Shown here in pieces: positions 46,469-58,250 of a stretch of 64,000 nucleotides of DNA. How positions within the stretch are numbered: position 1 is the first letter of the stretch; the number at the start of each line of letters is the position of its first letter. The DNA is from Allacma fusca (taxonomy: Eukaryota; Arthropoda; Collembola; Symphypleona; Sminthuridae), in assembly GCA_947179485.1 (NCBI GenBank), contig OX359247.1:64903001-64967000 (forward strand), given 5' to 3'. Position numbers and translations under genes: made by a program. The notes beneath the pieces were generated by a model that had not been told where the DNA came from, did not search any database, and saw nothing but the letters and a program-made list of their open reading frames with translations.

Positions 46469-49400
46469 CAAGTTTTCAAAATTCCGGAATTTTGAAAACT
46501 TGCAATTAAACATTTATTAAAAATAGCCGAAAACATATAAACGATAGGTTTTATAGTGTAACCTGTTTAGATTTGATCTCCTGAGCCCATTCCTTGTACA
46601 AAATGCACTCTTGCTGTCGCATGACCGTCATTCTTGATCTGACATATCTGGCAAGTGCCGAAAGTTCTGAAAAAAGTCTTTCAACACTTGCAGAAGTTGC
46701 AGGAATAGCCAGGTACAGCTTTGCCAGCCGAGCCAAATTAGGAAATTGTTTCTGGTGAGTCCTCCAAAAATCCAAGGGATCAGTAGCTGCCGAAATTTTC
46801 ATTTCCAAATAGGTGTCTAATTCGGTTTTGGGCAACTTATTTCCATCAGCACTTGGTTGCTGCAGCTGTCGTTCCATTTTTTCAAAAATAGACAGATTGT
46901 GAATTTCCGTTTCCACAACCGGAGAAATCTGAAGCGTTTGTGGAATAGGAAGACTGTTTTTGTTTGAATTTAAAGCTGCTGTACAAATATCTAGCGCTGC
47001 TTGGTATTTGGGGATTCCAAGAACATTACTCCCGGAAAGAGCTTGCCCTGTAATAAATGACATGACTTAAAAAGAATCTGTACACAAAATTCCGGAATTT
47101 TGTTTGTACAAAACTTTGAACACACTGACGTCAGCCTACCTTGTAATTTGAAAATATTCAGCTTTTGCCGTTGATCACAAAGACATGCTAGAATGTATGC
47201 GGGATTATTCATGAGTGGCGTAAATTTTACTTCCATTTGCTTCAAAAGTTGACATCGTAGATTGTCAAAATACTTCAGATTTATCATATTCTGCAAATCT
47301 GAAGGAAAACAATTGCCGTGACAAGAAATGGGCTTTAATAATATCGAAGGCAATAGCTGATATAAATCCTACCTATAAACGCTTGATAAACCTGCGGTAT
47401 AATAAGTGACGAAGTAACGCCATCTGATTGAAGAACATCAGTCATAACACACATGGGCTTGATAACGCTAATTAATTCCTGCATTTGTTGTTTATGCTCC
47501 AAAGTGAGTAGTCCCGGATGTCGTTTCTTCTCATATGCATATTTTGCTTCGGTCATGGCTTTGTAAAGAAGGTGCTGCACTGCTTCGAAAATCGGGTCCT
47601 GCAATGTATAAAAATGGTTTAGTTTTTTATCCGAAAAAGCTCCAAAATTCGAATTTTTAGAAAATAAATAATGTGGTTGTTTGTTAGTAACAATGGAATG
47701 TTTATGCTGATAGTAAACATTAATTGTATTTCAAATACGCAATTGAATATGTTACTTCGCTAGTATTCAACTATTTTAAAAATCCGGATTTTTGAAATAA
47801 TTTTGTATCTACAACAAACCTCAATTAATCGGGAGAGAACATCATATATATAATTCCAGCGAGTTTCGGCATGTTTAATAAGTCCTTTACCTCCAGATTT
47901 TCTCAGTCTTGCTAGCCACAGTGACGAATTTCGAAAGAATTTGACAATCTTGTTCACAAATGCGATGAGTTGCGCACCTTTCCCCATCAACTTAGCTACC
48001 TTTTTTCTCGATTTACAACCAACTTCCTTACCTGCCATTTCATTTTTCAAGGCATTTTTTACAACAAGCTGTAATGTATGGGCAATGCAGGGAATGCGCT
48101 CCTTTTCAGGATCGACGTGGTGCAACACATCGTTTAATAACTTAGCCGACTCGTCGACACCATCAATTTCCCAGTTTATTTCTGAATCGTAACCACCTTC
48201 AATGTCGGAAACTTCATCATTTGAATCATGGTTTGATTCCTCGTAACTATCCGAATCGACGTCGCTACTGATGTCTTCAATTGTTTCAAATTCCTGCCGA
48301 GCCGAAGAAGGTTGATTTCTGGTTGCAATTTCTGTATCCCAGCTTTCTTCGGACAACTTTTTGAACTCTTTCATGGCACTAATTACATTTGCCCCATTAT
48401 CAGTCACAATGTATTTAATCTGTAAATCGACGATTGAAGCGAGTTATACTTTCAAGTTATGCAATGTACACAAAAAACCGGATTTTTGAAACGTTGGATA
48501 ATAAAGCTATTATAAATCCTATAATGCAAAGGTAAATTTTTGGCATACCTTGTGCCGTATTTTGTAATCCTGCAATGCTTTGGAAATTAAATCGCAAATG
48601 TGAGTGCCTTCATGTTTCTCGTTTACTTCCAAAATTGAAATGGTTTTTCGCCTTAGGTTGAAATCCTTGTCAAGATAAAACAATTTGATCGCCAATACTC
48701 CATCTTTCCTGTGCGATGTCCAGAGATCAAAAGAAATCGTTGCTTCTTCAATGTCATTCAGTTCTGTCCTTAACTTTGGGACGATCTGTAAACCAACAAT
48801 CAAATAAAAGTTCAAAGACAGGAATTTTAACACAAATCCTGAATTTTGTTAACCAACCTCAGCTTGAACTAGTTTCGATAGCTTCGAAAGCATTGACTGT
48901 CGAGATTTCACCGTCAGAGATGGATCCGCTATACGAATAATTTCTTTGAATTCATTTGTGTTCAGAACTTGAAACGAAGCTCGATTGCTTGCTAGAAAAG
49001 CCAGAATAGCTGAATCAAACCGTTTTTGTTTATGATCATCCCGGGATAGTTTCTTCACATTCGGTTTAGAAAATTTCAGGATCGATGGTTGATTTTCGCT
49101 ACGGTTAACGTCTGTTTTTACTGCTAGAAACACATCGTTGTGCTGGTTTTGCAAATGCCTCATGAGATTAGAGACTGATCCTTCGCTATAACTTCGTTCA
49201 GGTTTTTCATTGCATAGTTTGCATCTCACGACCACATTTTTTGACAGCTTTTCATTTTGTATTTTGTGCCCCACATAATTAAAGTATTCACGAATATTAC
49301 AAGGTAATTTAAAATTGTCTTTAACTTTTAGATCTGAGATAAGATTGTCCTTTTCTTTGTTGGTGTTTCCCCCTTATTGCCTTGAGTTTTTAAATTGAAA

Positions 49401-49508
49401 ACAGAAAACACATTTTGCTTTTCGGATTGTGATGCGGATTGTTCATTCACTGGTTTGTTTTTAATCCCATTTGCACTCATTTTGAGACAAAACTCCGGAA
49501 TTTTGTCT
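46469..49508. repeat. Recurrent palindrome CAAAATTCCGGAATTTTG in non-coding parts of the hAT gene
   Basis: Sites: 49485-49508 (5' leader, one mismatch); intron 1 about 48829-48853 (imperfect); intron 2 about 48471-48489 (imperfect); intron 3 at 47778-47793 and 47644-47657; intron 5 at 47084-47103 (20-bp perfect); and downstream of the stop at 46469-46502 (34-bp perfect). Intron 4 lacks it. No exon carries it. All can form hairpins in the transcript or be bound as DNA palindromes. Confidence 0.85.
46551..49480 (-). CDS. hAT transposase, six exons, one probable frameshift
   Basis: Exons (minus): 49480-48858, 48785-48549, 48419-47820, 47598-47373, 47298-47140, 47047-46551. All introns are GT/AG and keep the frame. 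A BED-type finger (CKLCNEKPERSYSEG with a later HLQNQH) is in exon 1. The catalytic triad is visible: Asp in SFDLWTS (codon 48726-48728), Asp in TDNGANVISA (48399-48401) and Glu in ATSASVERLFSEL (46680-46682), with CIAHTLQLVV and ETRW between. An acidic stretch in exon 3 is family-variable. The first 37 codons from ATG 49480 join the rest only with a one-base shift at a run of five G (49369-49373). It is otherwise about 780 codons, a normal hAT length. Confidence 0.88.
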
Positions 49509-49981
49509 GCTCACACAATATTTACCACTAATTTTATTTAACGAATATTCTGGGGGTGATATGTGATCCATCCGACGTTACCAAACCTTTAGTCGTCTTT
49601 AGCAAAAATTTCCCACTTACAAAATTCTGATTGACAAAGAATTTCTGCTAGCAGCGTGCTAGCTTTTAAAATTACAATTTGCGGAAGGTCTGGTCAAACA
49701 ATTAAGTGATAGATGGCATTTGTATTGCGTTCACGAATGTGCAAGTTTATATTCAAACTGTGACCATTTAGTTCAATTCAGTTCAGTTCGGGTTACATGA
49801 ACGTACGGCGAACGTTCGTTCGCATTCATAATAGACCTTCTTGAGTTCAGTTCAAATTCATTCAATGAAAATTTTGGAGTTTGCTAGTTCGTTCAAGTTC
49901 GTTCGATGAGAATGAAAATACGGGCTAGTTCAGTTCAGTTCACGCCTTTGCGAACTGAACGACTGCAAGCATGGCTTGTAC

Positions 49982-50462
49982 TATTTAATAATACCTTCTT
50001 TTCCAGATCGTTTTGAAGTATCGCTTTTTAGTTGTGTAATAATGATTTTTGTATGCTAACGTATTGTTACTTAAAACTCATTACATACTGGATTTCAGGT
50101 CATCGGTGTTTGAACAACGTGTGAAAACAATAACCAGATGTTTTGTTATAGGATGGTCAATGGCAGGTGGGTGGGCGGGGGGACAATTTGTTTTGTGTCG
50201 TGTGTTTTTGTTTACTGCATAAACGTAATTGTCCCGCTGCAAACTATCTAAAAATCTGTACTCTAGCATTCTAGCCTCAAGGTGTTATACTAATAGGCCG
50301 GAAAACTCCACAAAAGCATATTTGAATAACTTGCAGCATTACAGTTTAGTCGCTATTTGTTAACTCTATCCTGTCTTCACTATGCTTTTCATATCTTTAC
50401 ATTCTTGTCAATTATTAGTCAAGTTTTATTTTATGTATTATCTAAGAACTTTGTAGATTAAA
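49982..50462. other. Short non-coding gap
   Basis: Between the hAT element and the next gene model I see no feature beyond A+T-rich DNA. The promoter or upstream exon of the gene at 50463 would lie here. Confidence 0.4.
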
Positions 50463-51285
50463 ATGAGGAAAAGTATTCTGATTCCACCAATCCCGGAACC
50501 TGACGATCTGCGTCTGACCCGGACAACGCAGGCAGCCCTGGACAAGGAGTTCAAGGACATTGGTAAAGCGTATGGCCGATACAACCGCGTCAACTTGCCA
50601 ACAAAGGCATACCTTAAACTAAGAGTAACTATGTCTCCATATTTTAATCTCCAAGTATAAAGTTTATATTGTAAGTTATTTATGTGTAAAATCCTAGTAA
50701 ATCCAAATTTTTTCATATTCTTTTGACAGGATTTAGCTGCTCAGGCGCCTTCACAGGATATCGCGGGGAGTAATGACGAGCCATTGGGATCTGAATTTCA
50801 ATCTAAATCGCTATTGTTTTCTTCGTGCTTCATTTTTGTTTCTATTTTGTTTGCTTTAAATATGTTTAGCTCAAGAGTGTCACGTCATTATTGACGACGC
50901 TGTTAGACTGGGTGATACAGCAGATGTCCTGAGTTGTGACAGCATTAATGAACTGCCACACCCAAATGCATCCAGTACTGCAGAGGCAGTGCAGTCAAAC
51001 CGGGATCCAGTAATCCCAGGTACGTATAATTTGTTTTACTTGAAATGAAATGAACTTTCTTATCTGCCAGTTAAAGGGCAAATGCTTTTGATAAGCCAAA
51101 ACATTTTTGTTTACACCATTGATTTTTTTGTAGATCATGACTTCAATGCACAAGAATATTCACACCGTTTCCAGTTTGACAATTTCCGAACTCAGTATCG
51201 CCAGTATCGCAGAACTCCTGAGTACAAGCTAAAGCAGAAGGAGAAGAAGAAGGCGATAGAGAAGTCACGGGCTGCTCCCAAGTAA
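50463..51285 (+). CDS. Unrecognised four-exon gene, 167 codons
   Basis: Exons 50463-50624, 50730-50769, 50880 is not used; the third is 50870-51019 and the fourth 51134-51285. Introns are GT/AG; phases 0, 1 and 1 join exactly to 504 nt ending in TAA. The start ATG follows an in-frame TAG and sits in TTAAAATG. The protein begins MRKSILIPPIPEPDDLRL, has a Pro/Asp-rich start, an acidic middle (HVIIDDAVRLGDTADVL) and a basic, aromatic-rich end (FRTQYRQYRRTPEYKLKQ followed by Lys-rich sequence). I recognise no domain. The matching phases argue for a real gene or a transposon ORF; the short exon 2 (40 nt) is the weakest part. Confidence 0.55.
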
Positions 51286-52215
51286 AAGGCAAACTTTAAG
51301 ATTTGTTTGCAGTTTTTTGGGGTGGTAAGAAAATGTTTACTCAATTTGATTCGATGTAAGTTTTATTTTCTGATTTTATTGTTGTATTCATAGGTGGAGA
51401 AAAAGGAGGGCGGGCGGGCGGGAAACCAACTTGGGTTTTGACTGCTTCTTCATATGCAGCATCACTCAAATTGTCTTTCTGCTTTACCGTGTTTCAACAA
51501 CTTCCCGCGAGTAATCTGGACATTTGTGTATGTTATGTGCCGTCGTTTAAGCGATTCAAATGATGCAAATTGAATTAAGCTTATTCTTCTGCTACTATTT
51601 AAATGGACATCTATGAAGATGCCTTGGAGATGGGAGATACTACTGATTAAAAACAATTATTGAATATTTGTTAGTAGTATACGTACAATATTGTTTCAAA
51701 AAATTTGGAGGACTAATATTGTTTGAGAGCAGTTATTTATTATTTGTTACGAAGTTATTCTATTTATATGTATTGCATTGACCAATGAAACCACGAAAGA
51801 TTCTTTATGTATGTATTGATCCTTCCTTGATATTGAGTTATAACCAACAATGTAGTAATGGCAAATTATAGACAGACAGCTTCTAAATGTCAAAAGTGAA
51901 AGTCGTGTTTCTGGTATTTTCCTATCAATTTTCTCTTTTAAGTCGGACGTGCATTCATGACAAATACCTAAAGCTGACGTATAAGTCTCAAATAAAAATG
52001 CTACGACATATACACTACAGGTTTGCGCTGTACGCTGGCCTTTCGCCGTATTTTTAGCAAATTTCTTGCGAAAGTGTGTGGAGCCTCTCATGTCGCGTCA
52101 AAACACTGATTGTAACACCTGAATGTTTAACCCGCTACGAGCGTGAACCTGAAGTGTCATATAATTACATGCTGTTAATATTTATCTCAATAATTATCAC
52201 TATAATATATTTATG
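51286..52215. other. Non-coding stretch
   Basis: A short G-rich patch (GGGCGGGCGGG near 51410) follows the gene. Open stretches on the minus strand (51462-51656, 51747-52091) show no recognisable protein. Confidence 0.4.
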
Positions 52216-55200
52216 ACTAGTAATCAAGCCCTCCGCCTCGGCGGATGGGATGTCTGGCAGCAATAAATTTTAACAATAATTTGAATGAAATAATGTTTCA
52301 TACACAAATACCTAAGAAGTTTTATTTTTGTAGTAATTACACAGCGAATTATTTCATAAAATACCAAAATAGGGAAATAATATTAACATGAAAGGGTTTA
52401 ATGCTGTAGAGGCTTTATCTGTTATTGCAACAAACAAAAATCTTATGGAAGCTGGCATGGAGGTTTATAACCAAGTATCAACAAAAAATAAACGCGTCCA
52501 ATTTATGCTAGCACAAATATGGTAAATATAGGATCAGCCGATTTTTAAATTACGTAAGGTTGCCTGTAAGTTTGTTTACAAAAAATTAATTTCGGCATTC
52601 TTTTTAAATTAATCTTATGTTGCAGAGTATACATGTTTTATAAATATATTAAATGTTTTGATAAGTAAAGGCTATACAGATTAGTTTAAAACGATAATAT
52701 AAAAACGGTAAAATATTTAAATCAACGCTTTTTCAAGGAAATTCAAGGAAAACACGCGTTTCTGCATTATGTCGCTAGCATTTTTTGCAAGAAATGCTGT
52801 AACTACTCCTTTCAGCGTTTTAGTCTTCCAGTGTAATTTGAATACATTTATAACAGCGAAACTTACTCGCTAAAGTAGAGCACCGGTAACGAATTATTTT
52901 TATAATCGAATGGGTCAATTATTTGTACGATTAAATGAGCCATTCAAGAAAATGCACGTTATTTTAGGCTACTTTTCGCAGATTTTGTTCATCTGCACGT
53001 GAAACATTAAAACTTAATAATTAATTATTTGCTCGATTACCACGACAGGGTCAAAATTAGCATGGCAGCTAGATTATTTTATTGGAATTGGGCACAAAAT
53101 AATTGAATTCTAATAACGCGTTTCAGCATTGCATTTTAAATAGTTATATGTATGCCATTTGTTGATTGAAGATTTACCCAAATTTAGAATTTAATCGTGG
53201 TGGTTAAAAGATTATGACATTAACTGATCATATTAGCCACACTGTACTAAATACTCAAAGGCGTACATAATAAGCTACTGAAAGTTGATTTATATTAACC
53301 ATAAAAATTCCAACATGCAAGATCGTAACTTTGTTATTAGCTTTTGTTTAGCATTGCGGTATTTCACTTCTCATTTTATTATATTTTCTATAATCTAAAA
53401 TGAAAATATTTTTTGTTGCCTTGAACAGGATGTAGTAGCACTTGGTTACTATAACTTAAGCCTGCCCAAGTAAACAAAAACATTTTTTAAAACAAGTGTC
53501 AAAGTGTAAAAATTAAAGTATTAGTAAATCGTAAATTAATAAAAGTATTAGTAAATCGTAAATTAGTAAAAGTATTAGTAAATCGTAAATTAGTAAAAGT
53601 ATTAGTAAATCGTAAATTAGTAAAAGTATTAGTAAATCGTAAATTAGTAAAAGTATTAGTAAATCGTAAATTAGTAAAAGTATTAGTAAATCGTAAATTA
53701 GTAAAAGTATTAGTAAATCGTAAATTAGTAAAAGTATTAGTAAATCGTAAATTAGTAAAAGTATCAGTAAATTAGTATACTTGAATGCAATTGTGCGTTA
53801 TTTCATATTTTGGCCGATGCTCTCATTAGCCGATATTTTGTTTTTTAGCCGATAGTCTTTGGCCGATATTTTGATGTTCATCGGATCATCCGGCAACACA
53901 GAACATGCTCATCCTATCCGCTCGGATGCATTCATTACTGCATCAAATCCTATCCGGAATAAATACACGGATTAAAATGATGCATCCGGTCCGCCATGTG
54001 TTTGACGGATAGGATTAATTGTGTTTTCAATCCTATCCGAATCCGATATAATTATTGTAATGGTTAATGTATGCAACAAAATATAACTTCATATAAATGT
54101 AATCGATTTCCGTTTGTAACACGCTGGAGTTGTTCTAATACTAAGATTTTAATACAAATGAACCACAGTTACCATGCACTATCAGCATCGTATTTTTTGC
54201 GTATAATAGTAGCTGATAAGTGCATATAATGCGTCGACAAACGGCGGTAGCCAACAGCGGGGGTTACTGCAACTGGCGGCTCGGGAAAGATGGCCAAAAT
54301 ATATCGCCTGGCCGACCCTGCTTACATGCAGCAAACATGCGCCTTCCCGATTTCCTTGTGCTGATAAGGAACCTTAGGTTCAGCTAGCTCTATTTTTAGA
54401 TTTAATGAGTAGCCATTAAATACATTTTTGTTGAAATGTAATGACACCGCAGTTCACCATGGATAAGGCCAAGAAATTCCAACGACCGGTTACAGCGAAT
54501 GTAAAGATTTGTCACTTGTGACGTAATTACAGGCTCCCGTAGCCACTTGTTAACGCTGAGATTCTTCCAAACTCTTCAGTGAGTAACTGAGAGTCATTCA
54601 ACATATATTTATAAGTTGTTAAACCGTTTAGTTTTCCCTTTTGATTTCGTTTTTGTAATCGAAATTAGTCTTCGGATTAATGTAATACAACATAGGGGGT
54701 TACAACAAGGGTTTTACTCGTCCCCCTTCATTTCAGCACGATTAATAATTACTTATAACTAATCCTTTTATTCCATTTTTAAAGGCAAGTAATTCATGAG
54801 TTAGTCTTAAATTGTATGTCCATAAGCTACTCTTTTAATATATATATTATTTATTATTATATAGTGTATATATATATTATAAAAATGCGTCTGATTTCAA
54901 AATAATTTTGCTCTAGAGAAAGGGCGATTAGTGGGTAAAATCCGAAACTTCATGCGAAGTGAGTCAATAATTCGATCCTTTCTTCTAATTTGAGCAAGGT
55001 GAAGGTAAGAATCAAATATTCGCACGCTCTAGATGCATCGACGACCATAGCACTGTACAGCTAGCTATTGCGTGCAACTATTTACTGCCTTCCCTGTTTC
55101 CTTTTGCCATTCCGAGCCCGAAATAGTTGGGTGTGCAGTGCTTGTAATATTATAATAATGCAATAATCCTTTATTATTAAAGAGCACTTTCTGTCCGTTT

Positions 55201-55460
55201 ATTTAAAGTTTCGCGCGATCTTAATTCAATGGCCTTACAAAACGTTCAAAAGGTGACATGCCAAGCACTCCTTATTATTAACGTGCACTATCTGTCCGTT
55301 TCTTTAAAGCGCTACTCTTAATACAAGCGCGCACGATTTAGGCATACAACAAGTCTCTGCGACAGGGCTTGATTCGTAAACCGTTTGGCTTTTAATTTCT
55401 ACAATCACACTACCACCTCTTGAAGTAATCGTCCCTGTGAAGCACAGGGCTTTTACTAGT
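52216..55460. mobile_element. Possible Helentron-like non-autonomous element
   Basis: The left boundary ACTAGTAATCAAGCCCTCCG contains a hairpin (CCGCCTCGGCGG). The right boundary, read inverted, is ACTAGTAAAAGCCCTGTG with a hairpin (CCCTGTGCTTCACAGGG). A further inverted ATCAAGCCCT lies inside the right end near 55365. A 27-bp minisatellite sits in the middle. Subterminal inverted repeats plus end hairpins plus a central minisatellite is the layout reported for Helentron-derived elements. No Rep/helicase is coded, and at 3.2 kb it could be several elements. Confidence 0.4.
53514..53779 (+). repeat. 27-bp minisatellite, nine units
   Basis: AGTATTAGTAAATCGTAAAT plus TAGTAAA recurs nine times with almost no variation, ending in a diverged tenth unit (AGTATCAGTAAATTAG). 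The near-identity suggests recent expansion. It is not coding, because each unit contains stops in most frames. Confidence 0.95.
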
Positions 55461-56938
55461 ATATAATAAACAGTTAAATTTTGAAAATGAATTTAAGCTA
55501 GTTTGCATCTCACCACTGCGGGTAAACGAAGTCCCAAAGGGGCGAAGCGATGTATTGTAGTAAACCATATGGGGCCAAATAAGTCATTATAGACAAGCTG
55601 AAGGACGTACGTTCTAGACATGTCAACTACGGTATCGTAGTACGGTAGTACCGTAATTACCGTAAAAAATTTAGGTACGGTTTAGGTACGATAATTATCG
55701 GTTTTTTGAAGCGATATCGTAGCTCCATACGATATCGTCAATCCAGCGGAAGGCTCATAAAATTGTGGTGTTACATACTCGAATTTTCATTAAAAAGAGT
55801 TAAACTCAAAAATGAAAGGAATTCGTTCGACAATAAAGATTGTGTCAATATGGAAAAAAACTTAATAGAATTGATTATTTAGAATCTAAACCAAGTCGTG
55901 CGTCTAGTAATTCAAGTGTTTGAAGTCATTTTTTGAGTCGGTCTGACGGCATGATGGCACTTCACCTGTTATGAGAAAGAGATGGGAAGTCACTTCCTAA
56001 ATTAATATAAGTAAGACCGAATTCGGTAAAGATTTAGTTTAGGAAAAATTACTAGAAGATAGATCGAAGAATTCAGTATCGTTTTCTATATTTTATGATT
56101 TTCATATTTTGCATACGAATATAAAAAAGGAAAGGACACCGCACAATCCTTACGAGAAAATGCCCTCTGTTCGATTTTAACGAAAAAATTACAGCAGGGT
56201 TCGCCTAGATGCGTAGATCATTTGGATTATTAATCCGGGATTAAATTAATCCCGGATTACAAAATTTTTCAAAAATAATTAATCCCAATCCCAATCCAAG
56301 TGTTGGGGAAACTTGAATATAATCCTTAATCCTCAATCCCGGTTCAAGGCTTTCATTTTAATCTATTAGTTTAATCCAATTATTTACATGGCGACGAATT
56401 AATCCCCAATCCGAATCCAAAACTTGGTGAATTATTCGGTCAATCCTAATCCCAAAATCCACTGCTGTCAGAAGTTTGGATTGGATTATATCTCCTGCTA
56501 TGTCATTGCTACATTTTGCTCACGTTTTTCAACATCTAGCGGTTCCATAACGAACATGTAGCTTGTGTTTGTTGACATGTTACAATTCCAAGGCTAGCGA
56601 TTTTAAACAGGAATCATGCCGTTTTAGTTTGTAGAAATATAAATCTGAGAAAAGAACTTGGGAGCATAGTAGGAGCTTTAAGCTTTTTTGTACTAATTCC
56701 AGAGTAACAAATTTTCTTTAAGTTTGCCTCAAATATGTGCATATTTTGATTACTAGTATTTCAGCTGTTTTATATAATAAACTAAATGTGTATCATAAAT
56801 ATGTAAGTTGGAAATGCGATTTGACCTATATCTTTCTATTTTAAGCAGACTATTCCTGGTTCTTGTCCAACCACAATAATTTACTGCCTACTAATGTCTT
56901 TGAATAAATAGGACCAACCTTGTAATTTGAACCAACTA

Positions 56939-57738
56939 CAGTCGATTCTCTATATAACGACATCAATAAATCTCATAAAAAGTGACGTTATAAGGGAATG
57001 ACGTTATAGAGGCACATAAAATAAATAGCGGTTTAATTGCAAATTTTTCGTTTTTAGTTAAATGGGACTCATGTCTCGTTTCATTTAATTGGCACATACT
57101 ATATGTCTATGCAAAATGAGAATAAACATAATTAATACTAATCAATAAATAATATGTTTCAAAGTCTGCCACGCCGCAAACACTGTAAACAACAACGGTC
57201 AGGATTGAATAAAGTATTTTCTGAATCTCATTAAGACACTTCTCAGATCATTAACCAAAGTTTTTAAACAGTGAAAAATATAATTCCGTTAAAACTATGA
57301 ATATTAGTTCCTTACTGGATCCGAAAATAAATCTAGAAGCTTAGAAATGTGGATTTTCCTGGACGGGACTTAAAAAATATAGTTATCCACGCTGGTACAT
57401 ATATTTACAATAATACGTTCCCTCCAGTCTTTTATAACGTCGCTGAATAATAAGCCAATTTAATTATATATAGTGAAATTGATGAGTAAAACTTTAAAAA
57501 GACATCACTAGTATGTTATTTAGCTAGGTTTGCCGCTTTGTGACGTCCACATGACGTTATAAGGGTACGATTGTCACATTACGGCTCCACAAAAAGCGAC
57601 TTTATAAAGGAACTGACGCTATAACGAGTGACGCTATAAAGGTAGAAATTATCATATAATTTAGCTTGGGAGGAACCCAGGATGACTTTATAGGGAGAGT
57701 GACTCTATACGGAGAGACGCTATAAGGAGAGTCGACTG
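56939..57738. mobile_element. TA-flanked MITE, uninterrupted 800-bp copy
   Basis: The ends CAGTCGATTCTCTATATAAC and GAGAGTCGACTG are flanked by TA (56937-56938, 57739-57740). It is the same family as 4033-5948. No coding. It is the innermost of three nested levels here. Confidence 0.9.
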
Positions 57739-57904
57739 TATTAGGATATTTGCTTCAACACATTATCCCAATATGAATTACCGATGTGCTAATCCATTAG
57801 AGATTTTTTGATTTTGTTCATCAATCCTTAATATCTGCATCTTTATTGGAAATCCAATGTACATTTTATTCATCAAACCTTTAATCTAATGTAAAGTTTG
57901 GAGT

Positions 57905-58250
57905 TTTCCCGTCAATCCAAGTGATTGGAATTTTTTCCCTCAATCCCTTAATCCAATCTAGGCGACGAGAAATTTTTGCTTTAATCCATTAATCCAATCC
58001 AGGTGATCGGAATTTTTTGCTTTAATCCGTCAATCCAATCCAGGTGATCGGAATTTTTACCTTTAATCCGTTAATCCAATCCAAGTGATCGGAATGTTTC
58101 GCTTTATTCCGTTAATCCAATCCAAGTGATCGGAATGTTTCGCTTTATTCCGTTAATCCAATCCAAGTGATCGAAAGTTTTCACTTTAATCAGTTAATCC
58201 AATCCAAGTGATCAAAAGTTTTCCCTTTAATCCGTTAATCCAATCCTGCA
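57905..58250 (+). repeat. 39-41-bp tandem units, about eight
   Basis: Units begin TTAATCCAATCCAAGTGATC and continue GGAATKTTTCGCTTTATTCC-like. Spacing is close to 41 bp and divergence rises to the left. The array forms the right arm of the element at 56224-58277 and is probably its subterminal repeat region. Confidence 0.85.

Larger units (their letters stand above)
45491..49973 (-). mobile_element. Nearly intact autonomous hAT transposon
   Basis: The ends CATACTTGCAGT and (complement) CATGCTTGCAGT are flanked by the perfect 8-bp duplication GCTTGTAC (45483-45490, 49974-49981). The subterminal 200 bp on each side are dense in GTTCAGTTC/GAACTGAAC words, typical of transposase-binding repeats. 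It encloses a six-exon transposase gene on the minus strand and a repeated 18-bp palindrome in the non-coding parts. The length is 4,483 bp. Confidence 0.9.

Noticed and set aside
46450-49690. AAGGTCTG on both sides of the hAT gene as a target duplication for a smaller element
   Set aside because: The sequences just inside are not inverted repeats. The outer GCTTGTAC duplication with matched CATRCTTGCAGT ends is far better supported.
53514-53779. CRISPR-like array of 27-bp units
   Set aside because: Units are directly adjacent without unique spacers, in a eukaryotic genome; this is a minisatellite.
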